In this document: piece after piece, positions 53,272 to 61,825 of the stretch | How positions within the stretch are numbered: the stretch's first letter is position 1 | Layout: each line of letters opens with the position of its first letter | Source of the DNA: UBA5109 sp965662565 | GTDB lineage: Bacteria; Pseudomonadota; Gammaproteobacteria; Pseudomonadales; Pseudohongiellaceae | DNA length: 64,000 nucleotides | Assembly: GCA_965662565.1 (NCBI GenBank) | Contig: CBFIHS010000002.1 | Coordinates: 27,647-91,646, forward strand | Direction: 5' to 3' | Notes under the pieces: generated by a model | Seen by the model: only the letters and a program-made list of their open reading frames with translations | What the model was told of the DNA's origin: nothing | Databases searched by the model: none | Position numbers and translations under genes: made by a program

Positions 53272-54606
53272 TTAGTCCCAATTAAGGGCTCCACCAGTTT
53301 GATACTCAATTACTCGAGTTTCAAAAAAGTTCTTTTCTTTACGTAGATCCATAATCTCAGACATCCACGGGAAAGGATTTTGAGCGCCAACAAAGTGTTC
53401 TTTGAGGCCTAGTTGATTCAAGCGACGATTGGCAATGAATTTTAAATAATCTTCCATCATTGATGCATTCATACCAAGTACACCACGTGGCATAGTGTCG
53501 CGTGCGTATTCAATTTCCAACTGTGTAGCCTCAAGTATCATTTGAGTCGCTTGTTCCTTCATATCTTCATCCCAAAGGTGTGGGTTTTCAAGCTTGATTT
53601 GATTGATCATGTCGATACCGAAATTCAGATGCATCGATTCATCTCGAAGAATGTATTGGAATTGCTCTGATGTACCAGTCATCTTATTGCGTCGGCCCAT
53701 TGATAAGATTTGAGTGAAACCACAATAAAAGAAAGTCCCTTCAAGACAGCAGTAGAAAGCGATAAGGTTTTTAAGCAAAGCCTTATCTGTTTCCGGTGTG
53801 CCAGTATTGAATGTTGGATCAGAAATTTCCTTAGTGTATTTAAGTCCCCAAGAGGCTTTCTTAGCGACAGAAGGTATTTCATGATACATGTTGAAAATTT
53901 CGCCTTCGTCCATGCCTAGAGACTCGATGCAATACTGATAAGCGTGGGTATGGATAGCTTCTTCAAAGGCTTGACGCAGAATATATTGTCGGCACTCAGG
54001 GTTGGTGATAAGACGATAGATAGCTAAGACCAGATTATTGGCAACGAGAGAGTCTGCGGTTGAGAAAAAGCCAAGGTTGCGTTTAATGATTAAGCGCTCA
54101 TCCTCGGTCAGCCCATCAGCTCTTTTCCATAGAGCGACATCAGCATTCATATTTATTTCTTGAGGCATCCAGTGATTGGCGCAGCCATCAAGGTATTTTT
54201 GCCAGGCCCAGTCATATTTGAAAGGCACCAGTTGATTTAAATCAGCACGGCAATTGATCATGGCTTTATCGTCTACTGCCACACGTTCAGAAGCACCAGC
54301 TAACTCTTCTTCAGCAGCGCTTAGATCAAGTTCTTCAATTGCCGCTTTAGCCTTCTCAATAGCCGAGATTTGATCTGGGCTTGGTTGAGTTTGTTGATCG
54401 GTCGGAGAGTTCGCTTCAGCTTTTGCCACTGTTTCAGCTTCTTCAGCTTCGACCGTTTCAATTGATTTCGTCGCAGAATTAAACTGCTCAACTTCGGCCT
54501 GCTCGCGTTTAGTTTCTGCTTTTAAAGCCTGCTCTGATACTGAATTACTGGCAGCGCTTGGAGCTGCTTCATTCTCTTCAGCATTAAATTCATCCCAAGA
54601 AAACAT
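53272..54606 (-). CDS. nrdB: Class Ia ribonucleotide reductase beta subunit
   Basis: A 444-residue protein. Residues ~1-110 are a low-complexity Ala/Glu/Ser-rich extension beginning MFSWDEFNAEENEA. The core follows: RADLNQLVPFKYDWAWQKYLDGCANHWMPQEI, the diiron segment FEEAIHTHAYQYC, in which Glu, His and the radical Tyr keep the E. coli Glu115-His118-Tyr122 spacing, and the second site RDESMHLNFGIDMI. The radical Tyr makes it class Ia, not the Phe-containing class Ic. The C-terminus ends YQTGGALNWD, which docks to NrdA. It lies 76 nt downstream of nrdA. Confidence 0.96.
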   Translation of the reverse strand: MFSWDEFNAEENEAAPSAASNSVSEQALKAETKREQAEVEQFNSATKSIETVEAEEAETVAKAEANSPTDQQTQPSPDQISAIEKAKAAIEELDLSAAEEELAGASERVAVDDKAMINCRADLNQLVPFKYDWAWQKYLDGCANHWMPQEINMNADVALWKRADGLTEDERLIIKRNLGFFSTADSLVANNLVLAIYRLITNPECRQYILRQAFEEAIHTHAYQYCIESLGMDEGEIFNMYHEIPSVAKKASWGLKYTKEISDPTFNTGTPETDKALLKNLIAFYCCLEGTFFYCGFTQILSMGRRNKMTGTSEQFQYILRDESMHLNFGIDMINQIKLENPHLWDEDMKEQATQMILEATQLEIEYARDTMPRGVLGMNASMMEDYLKFIANRRLNQLGLKEHFVGAQNPFPWMSEIMDLRKEKNFFETRVIEYQTGGALNWD

Positions 54607-54682
54607 ACTTAATTACCTCGTAAATTTTTGTTGTTGGTCTTCATCTATAAGTATTATGAAAATGACTAATCGTTATCCCTTG

Positions 54683-57562
54683 TTACTGACAAGCTTCACA
54701 GTCAGGATCATCAATTGAACAAGCTTGTGGAACCTCTGCAGGTCCTGCAGCAATAGTTGGTTCCGCTTGGGATGAAACTGCATTTAAATTACCCGTATTA
54801 ACGGTTGATTTCTCTGTGCTGGTAGCGGCCATAGCACGCAAATAATAAGTAGTCTTTAAGCCTCTATACCAAGCCATACGATAAGTTACATCAAGCTTCT
54901 TACCATTTGCTTCAGCAATATAAAGGTTTAGAGACTGTGCTTGGTCGATCCACTTCTGGCGACGACTGGCTGCGTCTACTAGCCAGCGTGGATTGATTTC
55001 AAAAGCGGTTGCATAAAGCGTTTTCAGTGCGGTTGGGATGCGATCGATTTTCTGTACACTACCTTCGTAGTATTTCAGATCATTGATCATGACGCTGTCC
55101 CATAAGCCTGCTGCTTTCAAGTCTTTAATGAGGAAAGGATTGACCACAGTGAATTCGCCAGAAAGATTCGATTTCACATAAAGGTTTTGATAAGTCGGTT
55201 CAATGGATTGAGAAACACCTGTGATGTTGGCGATCGTTGCAGTTGGGGCAATGGCCATAACGTTGGAGTTGCGCATACCCGATGCAAGAACTTTCTGGCG
55301 TAGGGAGTCCCAGTCAAGAGTTGTGCTCATGTCTACTTCAATATACTGCTCGCCACGCTCTTCTTGTAATTTCTTAAGGGAGTCTATCGGTAATATGCCT
55401 TGGCTCCAGAGAGAACCTTCATAAGTTTCATAAGTACCGCGTTCCTCAGCGAGTAGGTTTGAAGCTTCAATAGCATGATAGCTAATGACTTCCATAGCGT
55501 TATCAGCAAAGTTAACAGCATTTTCTGAGCTGTAAGGAATCTTCTGCATATACAGCGCATCTTGGAAACCCATAATGCCCATCCCTACTGGGCGATGTCT
55601 TAGATTAGACGTTTTAGCTTGTGGCACGGAGTAGTAATTAATGTCGATAACATTATCGAGCATGCGCACAGCTGTATGGATAGTTTTCTTGAGTTTTTCT
55701 CGGTCTAAGCCACTTTCAGTGACGTGATTGACTAAGTTAATAGAACCGAGGTTACAAACTGCAATTTCTTCTTCGCTAGTGTTTAGGGTGATTTCCGTAC
55801 ACAAGTTAGAGGAGTGAACGGTACCAACATGCTGCTGAGGCGAGCGAATGTTGCATGGGTCTTTGAAGGTTATCCATGGATGCCCAGTTTCAAATAACAT
55901 TGAGAGCATTTTACGCCACAGGTCTTTGGCCTTTAAGGTTTTATGTACATAGATTTTTCCGTCACGGGCTAACTGCTCGTAATGCTCGTAACGCTCTTGA
56001 AATTGCTTGCCATAAAGATCGTGAAGATCTGGTACTTCATTGGGAGAGAACAAAGTCCATTCTCCATCATCAAATACACGCTTCATGAATAAATCAGGAA
56101 TCCAGTTTGCTGAGTTCATGTCATGGGCGCGGCGGCGATCATCACCTGTGTTTTTACGTAACTCCAGGAACTCTTCAATATCAAGATGCCAGGTTTCTAA
56201 ATAAGAACACACAGCTCCTTTGCGTTTGCCGCCTTGGTTCACAGCTACTGCGGTGTCGTTAACAACTTTCAAGAAAGGAACAACACCCTGTGATTTGCCA
56301 TTAGTGCCTTTAATATAGGCTCCTAGCGCTCGCACTGGAGTCCAGTCATTACCCAAGCCACCAGCCCATTTTGAAAGCATGGCATTGTCATGAATGGCCC
56401 CGTAAATTCCGCTTAGGTCGTCAGGAACAGTAGTCAAGAAGCAAGAAGAAAGTTGTGGTCTTAGGGTTCCAGCATTAAATAACTGCGGGGTGGAAGTCAT
56501 ATAGTCAAAGCTAGAAATAAGGTTGTAGAATTCAATCGCCTTCCCTTCGCGATCCTCCTCATTAACAGCAAGACCCATTGCTACCCGCATGAAGAAAATT
56601 TGTGGCAGTTCAAAGCGAGTGCCTTCACTTTGAATAAAGTAACGGTCATAAAGAGTTTGCAAACCTAAGTAAGTAAACTGAGCATCACGATCAGCATTTA
56701 GAGCTTCGCCTAAGCGACCGAGATCGAAGTTCAGTAACTCTGGAGAGAGGAGTTCTAGTTCAATGCCTTTTTCTAAATAAGGTTTAAGCGTCGCAGCATA
56801 ACGATAATGCATTTCAGACTGTGTGGCGTTGTCGGTAATGTCCAAGAAGGTCAGTGCTTCGCTGCGAAGACTATCGAGTAGTAGGCGAGCGGCTACGAAG
56901 CTGTAGTTAGGCTCATTTTCTACTAAGGTTCGTGCAGTCATAACTAAAGAGATGCGAACGTCACTAATCTTAACGCCTGAATATAAATTTTTCAGAGTCT
57001 CTTCGTAGATCGCATCTGGGGCAACATCTTCAAGACCGTCACAGGCCTCACTAAGGATAGTTTGAAGGCGCCCAGTATCTAAAGACTGAGTGCTACCATC
57101 ATCCATGGTCACCATAATGTCAGAGCGGGCTGCTGCAGGAACTTCACCTTGCTGCGCACGTTTTTTAGCTTGTTCAGAACGATAGATTACATAACTTCTG
57201 GCAACTTTATGCTCGCCAGAACGCATCAGCATGAGTTCAACTTGATCTTGAATTTCTTCGATATGAACACTGCCGCCAGAAGGCATGCGGCGCTTGAAGG
57301 TTTGGCTGATTTCTTCAGACAAGGCTCCTACTTTCTCATGAATTCGTGATGAGGCGGCAGCATTGCCGCCTTCGACTGCCAAGTAGGCTTTTGTAATGGC
57401 AATACTAATCTTGCTGTTGTCATAGCTGACTACAGATCCATTGCGTTTAATTACTCTTAATTGACCAGGGGCGGTAACGTCTAGATTGGCATCTTGTTCA
57501 TTGTTCACTTGCACTGAGGCAGATTGGGATGAGGAAGTAGTAGATTCTGGTTCAGTTTGCAT
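54683..57562 (-). CDS. nrdA: Class Ia ribonucleotide reductase alpha subunit
   Basis: The 959-residue subunit carries two N-terminal ATP-cone domains, the first (~35-130) starting LRVIKRNGSVVSYDNSKI and the second (~145-235), as in the Pseudomonas-type NrdA. The catalytic core has active-site Cys in LSSCFLTTVPDD, HSSNLCTEITLNTS and EIAVCNLGSINLV, and the C-terminal redox pair CSIDDPDCEACQ. It reduces ribonucleotides to deoxyribonucleotides for DNA synthesis; the ATP cones provide dATP/ATP overall control. It heads the operon nrdA-nrdB-coiled-coil gene. The long upstream region has NrdR-like and DnaA boxes. Confidence 0.97.
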   Translation of the reverse strand: MQTEPESTTSSSQSASVQVNNEQDANLDVTAPGQLRVIKRNGSVVSYDNSKISIAITKAYLAVEGGNAAASSRIHEKVGALSEEISQTFKRRMPSGGSVHIEEIQDQVELMLMRSGEHKVARSYVIYRSEQAKKRAQQGEVPAAARSDIMVTMDDGSTQSLDTGRLQTILSEACDGLEDVAPDAIYEETLKNLYSGVKISDVRISLVMTARTLVENEPNYSFVAARLLLDSLRSEALTFLDITDNATQSEMHYRYAATLKPYLEKGIELELLSPELLNFDLGRLGEALNADRDAQFTYLGLQTLYDRYFIQSEGTRFELPQIFFMRVAMGLAVNEEDREGKAIEFYNLISSFDYMTSTPQLFNAGTLRPQLSSCFLTTVPDDLSGIYGAIHDNAMLSKWAGGLGNDWTPVRALGAYIKGTNGKSQGVVPFLKVVNDTAVAVNQGGKRKGAVCSYLETWHLDIEEFLELRKNTGDDRRRAHDMNSANWIPDLFMKRVFDDGEWTLFSPNEVPDLHDLYGKQFQERYEHYEQLARDGKIYVHKTLKAKDLWRKMLSMLFETGHPWITFKDPCNIRSPQQHVGTVHSSNLCTEITLNTSEEEIAVCNLGSINLVNHVTESGLDREKLKKTIHTAVRMLDNVIDINYYSVPQAKTSNLRHRPVGMGIMGFQDALYMQKIPYSSENAVNFADNAMEVISYHAIEASNLLAEERGTYETYEGSLWSQGILPIDSLKKLQEERGEQYIEVDMSTTLDWDSLRQKVLASGMRNSNVMAIAPTATIANITGVSQSIEPTYQNLYVKSNLSGEFTVVNPFLIKDLKAAGLWDSVMINDLKYYEGSVQKIDRIPTALKTLYATAFEINPRWLVDAASRRQKWIDQAQSLNLYIAEANGKKLDVTYRMAWYRGLKTTYYLRAMAATSTEKSTVNTGNLNAVSSQAEPTIAAGPAEVPQACSIDDPDCEACQ

Positions 57563-57668
57563 TGCTTAAAACTCCTTAATTTGGGTGTTATTTTTATAAT
57601 TTTTCAGTGTTTGTCGGTTTGTTCAGTCTTTAAAAAAATTGCTTCTATGTTTCTCTACATTTCTTGTA

Positions 57669-57781
57669 TATAACTCATATAACTCATATAACTTCACATA
57701 CAGCACATACAGCGTTTTATGTAGCAGTAAAGCGGCGTTCCCAATATGTAAGATACTCACAAAATGTAAAATACTCACAAA
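57669..57781 (-). repeat. Cluster of 9- and 18-bp tandem repeats in the nrdA leader
   Basis: TATAACTCA occurs twice plus a third partial copy (57669-57695), CACATACAG twice (57695-57712), and an 18-bp unit ATGTAAGATACTCACAAA with one change twice (57746-57781). All periods are multiples of nine, so the minus-strand frame stays open through them. They look like local slippage duplications. Confidence 0.75.
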
Positions 57782-57789
57782 ATGAAATG

Positions 57790-57805
57790 ACACTACATGT
57801 TGTGG
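57790..57805. promoter_or_regulatory. NrdR-like box in the nrdA leader
   Basis: ACACTACATGTTGTGG resembles the NrdR box ACACTATATATAGTGT with four mismatches and keeps the ACAC/GTG ends. It lies well downstream of the predicted promoter. Confidence 0.45.
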
Positions 57806-57903
57806 TCTAAGTAAGCTTAAAAAATATTTAAAGCTTACAAATAATCTGTTTTCAACACGGATTACGGAGTGTTCTGGGCTTTTTCGAGGTGAAAGAAGCT
57901 GAA

Positions 57904-57952
57904 TCACAACATATAGTGGTGTTCTACAGATGAGTGTCACTATATCAGGGAT
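57904..57952. promoter_or_regulatory. Pair of NrdR-like boxes over the nrdA promoter
   Basis: TCACAACATATAGTGG (57904-57919) matches 12 of 16 bases of the NrdR consensus. A second, weaker site begins TCACTATATC at 57937 and covers the -10 box. Their 33-bp offset, about three helical turns, is the spacing expected for tandem NrdR sites at nrd promoters. Repression at high dATP would follow. Confidence 0.6.
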
Positions 57953-57968
57953 TTTTTCTACTTGGCAA
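57939..57968 (-). promoter_or_regulatory. Predicted nrdA promoter
   Basis: On the minus strand TTGCCA (57963-57968) and TATAGT (57939-57944) are 18 bp apart. Transcription would start near 57932, giving a leader of about 370 nt. The -10 box lies within an NrdR-like site. Confidence 0.6.
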
Positions 57969-57989
57969 GTAAAAATGTTGTGTATTTGA

Positions 57990-57998
57990 TGTGAATAA
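57990..57998 (-). promoter_or_regulatory. DnaA box upstream of the nrdA promoter
   Basis: TGTGAATAA on the plus strand reads TTATTCACA on the minus strand, one base from the DnaA consensus. It lies about 20 bp upstream of the -35 box, as DnaA boxes do at E. coli nrdAB. Confidence 0.45.
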
Positions 57999-58214
57999 CT
58001 TGTTAGCAGTTTAGTATAAGTCAGGCCCTGCTTAAGTCCTTGAAAAATCTATGGTTGAGTAATAGCTGAAGGTGAAAGCACTGGTGTTTTTATATGATGT
58101 ATTTAGTTTGGCAATTTTAGTTATATCTGTGATCAAAGCAAGCAATCGAATAAATTCGGCCCCGATAGCTTAATTACTACATATAGTATTCTAGTAAATC
58201 TTGAATAAAAGCGC

Positions 58215-58244
58215 GGGAGAGAGCTCGGGAGAGCAAGGGAGAGC
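58215..58244 (+). repeat. Triple GGGAGAG purine repeat
   Basis: GGGAGAG occurs at 58215, 58227 and 58237, giving a G/A-rich strand that continues as GGATAGATAGGA. The base use differs from the A+T-rich surroundings. Function unknown. Confidence 0.55.
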
Positions 58245-58311
58245 AGGATAGATAGGACGCTAGAAGGATAAAACAAGGGGGGCAAACAAAGAGATTCAGT
58301 CAAACATACAC

Positions 58312-58330
58312 AAGCCCATTTGGGCTTTTA
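58312..58330. terminator. Small hairpin after the FbpC-like gene
   Basis: AAGCCC (58312-58317) and GGGCTT (58322-58327) form a six-base stem with a four-base loop just past the stop codon of the minus-strand ATPase gene. The T-run follows on the plus strand only, so termination of the ATPase gene by this element is doubtful. Confidence 0.4.
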
Positions 58331-58336
58331 CTATAG

Positions 58337-59071
58337 CTAGTCTCGATCTGCCCCTATGAAGTTGGCGACAAAGTCATTTACCGGGTTTTGTTTTAAAGCT
58401 TGAGGTTCGCCCCATTGTTGTAAAAGACCATCTTTTAACACTCCAACTTCATCAGCTACAGTAAAAGCCTCATTACGGTCATGGGTTACCAAGATACAGG
58501 TGGTATTGTTTTGTTTAAGAATATCCCTGACTTCGCTACTGAGAGAGCGGCGTAATTCTGTATCAAGGTTTGAGAAAGGTTCATCCATTAAGAGAATGCC
58601 AGGTTTAGGTGCCATTGCCCTTGCCAAGGCGACTCGCTGCTGCTGTCCGCCAGAAAGTTGATGCGGATAATAAGAAGCATAGTTTTCGAGTTCTACCATT
58701 TTTAATAAATCCTTAATGATAGTTTGGCGTTCTTCTTTTTTTAGGTTTTGGATGCCAAAAGCAATATTGTTTTCAATATTAAGGTGAGGAAAAAGGGCAT
58801 AGTCTTGAAAAACCATGCCGACATTTCTTTTTTCTGGCACCAAGGTATTTCCTGGGGTACTGAGAATTCTTCCATCCAGTTCTATTTCACCTTTGTATAC
58901 AGGTTCGAAGCCGGCAATAGCACGCAGAGCTGTAGTTTTGCCGCAACCACTTGGGCCAAGCAGGCAGACGACCTGGCCTTGCTTAACGCTAAAGCTGAGG
59001 TCGGGAATGATGATCTTGTCATCATAACGGCAACAGATATTTTTAACTTTGAGGAGTTCGCTCACAATCAA
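58337..59071 (-). CDS. FbpC/PotA-type ABC transporter ATPase
   Basis: The 244-residue ATPase has Walker A LLGPSGCGKTTALRAIAGFEP, Q-loop VGMVFQDYALFPHL, signature LSGGQQQRVALARAMA, Walker B ILLMDEPFSNLD and switch His VTHDRNEA. The EKRNVGMVFQDYALFPHLNI stretch is typical of importers for Fe3+, polyamines or anions, and FbpC-like iron uptake is the closest fit by eye. It lacks most of the C-terminal TOBE regulatory domain. No permease or binding-protein gene is adjacent, so its partners lie elsewhere. It follows argF by 28 nt. Confidence 0.85.
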   Translation of the reverse strand: MIVSELLKVKNICCRYDDKIIIPDLSFSVKQGQVVCLLGPSGCGKTTALRAIAGFEPVYKGEIELDGRILSTPGNTLVPEKRNVGMVFQDYALFPHLNIENNIAFGIQNLKKEERQTIIKDLLKMVELENYASYYPHQLSGGQQQRVALARAMAPKPGILLMDEPFSNLDTELRRSLSSEVRDILKQNNTTCILVTHDRNEAFTVADEVGVLKDGLLQQWGEPQALKQNPVNDFVANFIGADRD

Positions 59072-59099
59072 ACAATACTCTATTTATCTATAATAGAAG

Positions 59100-60005
59100 C
59101 TAGGAGCATAGCAGAAATTCCAGCAATGCTTTTTGAGCATGTAAGCGGTTTTCAGCTTCATCCCATACAACCGAGTCAGGTGCGTCAATGACTTCCGCGC
59201 TGACTTCCTCGCCGCGATGTGCTGGCAAGCAATGTAAGAATAAGGCATCACTATTGGCCTTGCTCATTACATCAGAGGTCACTTCGAAATCAGCAAAAGC
59301 GATTTCTCTTTTTTGCTTTTCTTGTTCTTGTCCCATTGATGCCCATACGTCAGTAGCAATGAGAGAAGAGCCAGCTGCGGCTTCTTCAGGAGAACGTACA
59401 ATGCGCACACGATCCTTATTCTCATCTAGCAGGGATTGCATAGGTTCATAGCCTTGTGGGCAGGCTACAAGCAACTCAAAGTCGAGTAACTTAGCGGCAT
59501 TGATGAAAGAGTTGCACATGTTATTGCCATCACCTATCCAGCTGACCGTTTTCCCTTGTATGCTGCCGCGGTGCTCGAAATAAGTTTGCATGTCAGCCAG
59601 TAGCTGGCAGGGGTGATAGCTATCCGTTAAACCATTGATAACGGGTACAGATGAGTGCGCTGCGAGCTTATCCACAGTTTCTTGAGCAAAGGTCCTAACC
59701 ATAATAACGTCAACCATACGCGATAATACTCGTGCAGTGTCAGGTAAGGGTTCGCCTCTTCCAAGTTGGGAGTCGGTCGGGGAAAGAAAAATCGCAGAGC
59801 CGCCAAATTGTGTCATCCCGGTTTCAAATGAAACACGTGTCCTGGTAGAGGATTTTTCAAAAATCATAGCCAGAGTTTTGTTTTTGAGATACTCGTGTTC
59901 GACGCCTTCCCTTACCATTTGCTTCAAAGCAGAGGCTCTAGAAATTATTTGAAGAAATTCCTGAGTATTCAAATCTTGTAGACTTCTAAAGTGTCTAACT
60001 GCCAT
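59100..60005 (-). CDS. argF: Ornithine carbamoyltransferase
   Basis: The 301-residue enzyme has the carbamoyl-phosphate motif FEKSSTRTRVSFE, DTARVLSRMVDVIMVRT, HPCQLLADM with the carbamoyl contact and FLHCLPAHRGEEV with the ornithine-side Cys. It makes citrulline from ornithine. Its ATG overlaps the argD stop region by 11 nt, so argD-argF are translationally coupled. Confidence 0.95.
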   Translation of the reverse strand: MAVRHFRSLQDLNTQEFLQIISRASALKQMVREGVEHEYLKNKTLAMIFEKSSTRTRVSFETGMTQFGGSAIFLSPTDSQLGRGEPLPDTARVLSRMVDVIMVRTFAQETVDKLAAHSSVPVINGLTDSYHPCQLLADMQTYFEHRGSIQGKTVSWIGDGNNMCNSFINAAKLLDFELLVACPQGYEPMQSLLDENKDRVRIVRSPEEAAAGSSLIATDVWASMGQEQEKQKREIAFADFEVTSDVMSKANSDALFLHCLPAHRGEEVSAEVIDAPDSVVWDEAENRLHAQKALLEFLLCS

Positions 60006-61191
60006 GACAAAACTCCTTGATAAGCGTGGCTAGCGTATCAACGATTAGTTCAGATTCAGTATCTTTAATGATTAGAGCAGGCAATAAACGAATCACTTTA
60101 TCCATTTGCACAGTGATTAATAAGCCTTTTTCTCGGGCTAGGTTAACAAGCTCACTGCATGGGATATTGAGCTCGACTCCTATCATCAGTCCGAGACCTC
60201 TAATTTCTTTAAGTTGTGGGAGGTCTTTAAGCTGTATTTTCAAACCTTCTAGAATTTTATTGCCTTGGGTTTGAGCGTTGGTCATTAGTTCTTCATCGTG
60301 AATAGCTTGGTTGACCGCTAAGCCTACAGCGCTTGCCAGAGGGCTGCCGCCAAAAGTACTGCCATGATGTCCTGCTTCTAATACACCAAATGCTCTGCCT
60401 CCAACTAGACATGCACCCATTGGGAAACCATTGCCCATGCCTTTAGCAGTCGTTAATACATCGGGCTGTATGGCGCTGTGTTGAAAGCAAAAATATTTGC
60501 CCGTTCTGCCATTTCCTGTTTGAACTTCATCAAGAATAAATAACAACTCATGTTCATCACAAAGGGCCTGTAATGATTCAAGATATTCTGAAGAACAAGG
60601 GTTAATTCCGCTCTCACCTTGAATGGGTTCAAGCATTAAAGCCACGATGCCGCTATTTTCAACGAGTGCCTTTTGTACAGATTCCGTTGAATTTAAAGGT
60701 ACCCTAATAAAGCCATCAAGCAGAGGAGCAAAGCCTTGCTGATGTTTAGTGTTATAAGTTGCACTTAAAGACCCCATTGAACGGCCATGAAAGGCGCCTT
60801 CCATTACGATAATTTTTGGCAACTCTACGCCTTTTTTATGCCCATACATGCGTGCGATTTTAATAGCCGCCTCATTTGCCTCAGTGCCTGAATTTGCAAA
60901 AAAGACTTGCTGCATGCCAGATTCTTCACAAAGTACACTGGCCAATTCATCTTGCAGAGGAATGTCATATAAGTTGGAAGTGTGTATTAGTTTTTTGGCT
61001 TGATCAGATAATGCTTTGCTGAGAGCGGGATGGGCATGACCAAGTGGGCACACAGCAATTCCACTGATAGCATCAAGGTATTTGTTGCCTTCGGCGTCAA
61101 ACAACCACACTCCTTCCCCATGCTCAAATGCAATTGGGTAGCGTTTATAGGTTGGCATGACGTTAGCGCCTTCGTTCATTGTCTTTTCCAA
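59995..61191 (-). CDS. argD: Acetylornithine aminotransferase
   Basis: The 398-residue class III aminotransferase has VCPLGHAHPALSKALSDQ, FFANSGTEANEAAIKIAR, EGAFHGRSMGSLSAT, LDEVQTGNGRTGKYF and the PLP Lys in TTAKGMGNGFPMGA. It works in arginine (and possibly lysine) synthesis. The downstream overlap with argF supports the arginine role. The 231-nt upstream leader contains a hairpin (61253-61272) but no ArgR box that I could recognise. Confidence 0.93.
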   Translation of the reverse strand: MEKTMNEGANVMPTYKRYPIAFEHGEGVWLFDAEGNKYLDAISGIAVCPLGHAHPALSKALSDQAKKLIHTSNLYDIPLQDELASVLCEESGMQQVFFANSGTEANEAAIKIARMYGHKKGVELPKIIVMEGAFHGRSMGSLSATYNTKHQQGFAPLLDGFIRVPLNSTESVQKALVENSGIVALMLEPIQGESGINPCSSEYLESLQALCDEHELLFILDEVQTGNGRTGKYFCFQHSAIQPDVLTTAKGMGNGFPMGACLVGGRAFGVLEAGHHGSTFGGSPLASAVGLAVNQAIHDEELMTNAQTQGNKILEGLKIQLKDLPQLKEIRGLGLMIGVELNIPCSELVNLAREKGLLITVQMDKVIRLLPALIIKDTESELIVDTLATLIKEFCHGS

Positions 61192-61252
61192 AGATAAAGC
61201 CTCAAGATAATAAAAAGCTTAGTTAAAATATTGCAGGCTTGTGAAACGCGAA

Positions 61253-61272
61253 AGGGCAGCGCGAGCTACCCT
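61253..61272 (-). other. Hairpin in the argD leader
   Basis: On the minus strand AGGGTAGC and GCTGCCCT pair through eight bases with one G-U pair around TCGC, about 60 nt before argD. It is not followed by a T-run, so attenuation is not evident. Confidence 0.35.
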
Positions 61273-61423
61273 ATTTAAAAGCAGATTCTACCAGAAAATA
61301 AGCGATGTTCCATAACTATCATGTTTTTGATCTAAATCTAATCACAATCAATTAACCGTTGTGTTCTAAGCGAAGCAGCAGTTCAATAAGAGCTGTTCTA
61401 TTAACAACTTTTGGGGAGCCATT

Positions 61424-61627
61424 ATGATTATGAACGTAGGAATGCAAGACAGACTAATAAGATTGACACTTGGTATTTTCTTTATCTTCGTAGGCTTAAA
61501 TGTGACGAGCATTAGTGAGCTTTGGGGTTGGGTGATTTTTGCACTTGCTGTTGTAGCAGTTCTAACAGGCTCTATTACATTTTGTCCTCTGTATAAAGTG
61601 GTTGGTCTCAACACTTGTAAAAGTTGA
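61424..61627 (+). CDS. DUF2892 family inner-membrane protein
   Basis: The 67-residue protein starts MIMNVGMQDRLIRLTLGIFF and has two hydrophobic helices (LGIFFIFVGLNV and WGWVIFALAVVAVLTGSIT) followed by FCPLYKVVGLNTCKS, which is the diagnostic DUF2892 end (CPLY..LGxxTC). Similar domains form the membrane part of YgaP-type rhodaneses. Function is unknown. GGGGAG five bases upstream supports the ATG at 61424. Confidence 0.85.
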   Translation: MIMNVGMQDRLIRLTLGIFFIFVGLNVTSISELWGWVIFALAVVAVLTGSITFCPLYKVVGLNTCKS

Positions 61628-61825
61628 TAGTTCTTTTCTCTATGAAATGCGCGGTAATTTCTCCTTGTGTGCACTAGGGTGTACTGCGCTTATCTCCTCT
61701 TGTATGCTTTATTCAAAATAAGTTTTCGATAGTCTGCATTGGCTACTGCTAGGATGAATGTTCAGGCAGCTATAAAGGTTGTTGATCAACTTACACAATA
61801 AAATTTTCCACAAGGTTTATATCTC

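Larger units (their letters stand above)
57563..58336. other. nrdA upstream region (774 nt, no gene)
   Basis: The region contains, reading toward nrdA: a purine-rich repeat (58215-58244), a DnaA box (57990-57998), a promoter with two NrdR-like boxes (57904-57968), a third NrdR-like box (57790-57805) and in-register tandem repeats (57669-57781). An open frame of 105 codons on the minus strand (57623-57940) starts upstream of the predicted transcript start and has no RBS; I regard it as leader sequence, not a gene. Confidence 0.6.

Noticed and set aside
57623..57940. 105-codon minus-strand frame in the nrdA leader
   Set aside because: It begins with GTG upstream of the predicted transcript start, has no RBS, and is low-complexity because of the tandem repeats. 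It is kept only as a finding about the repeats.
58748..59191. 147-codon plus-strand frame across the ABC ATPase and argF ends
   Set aside because: It crosses two well-supported minus-strand genes and has no domain features.
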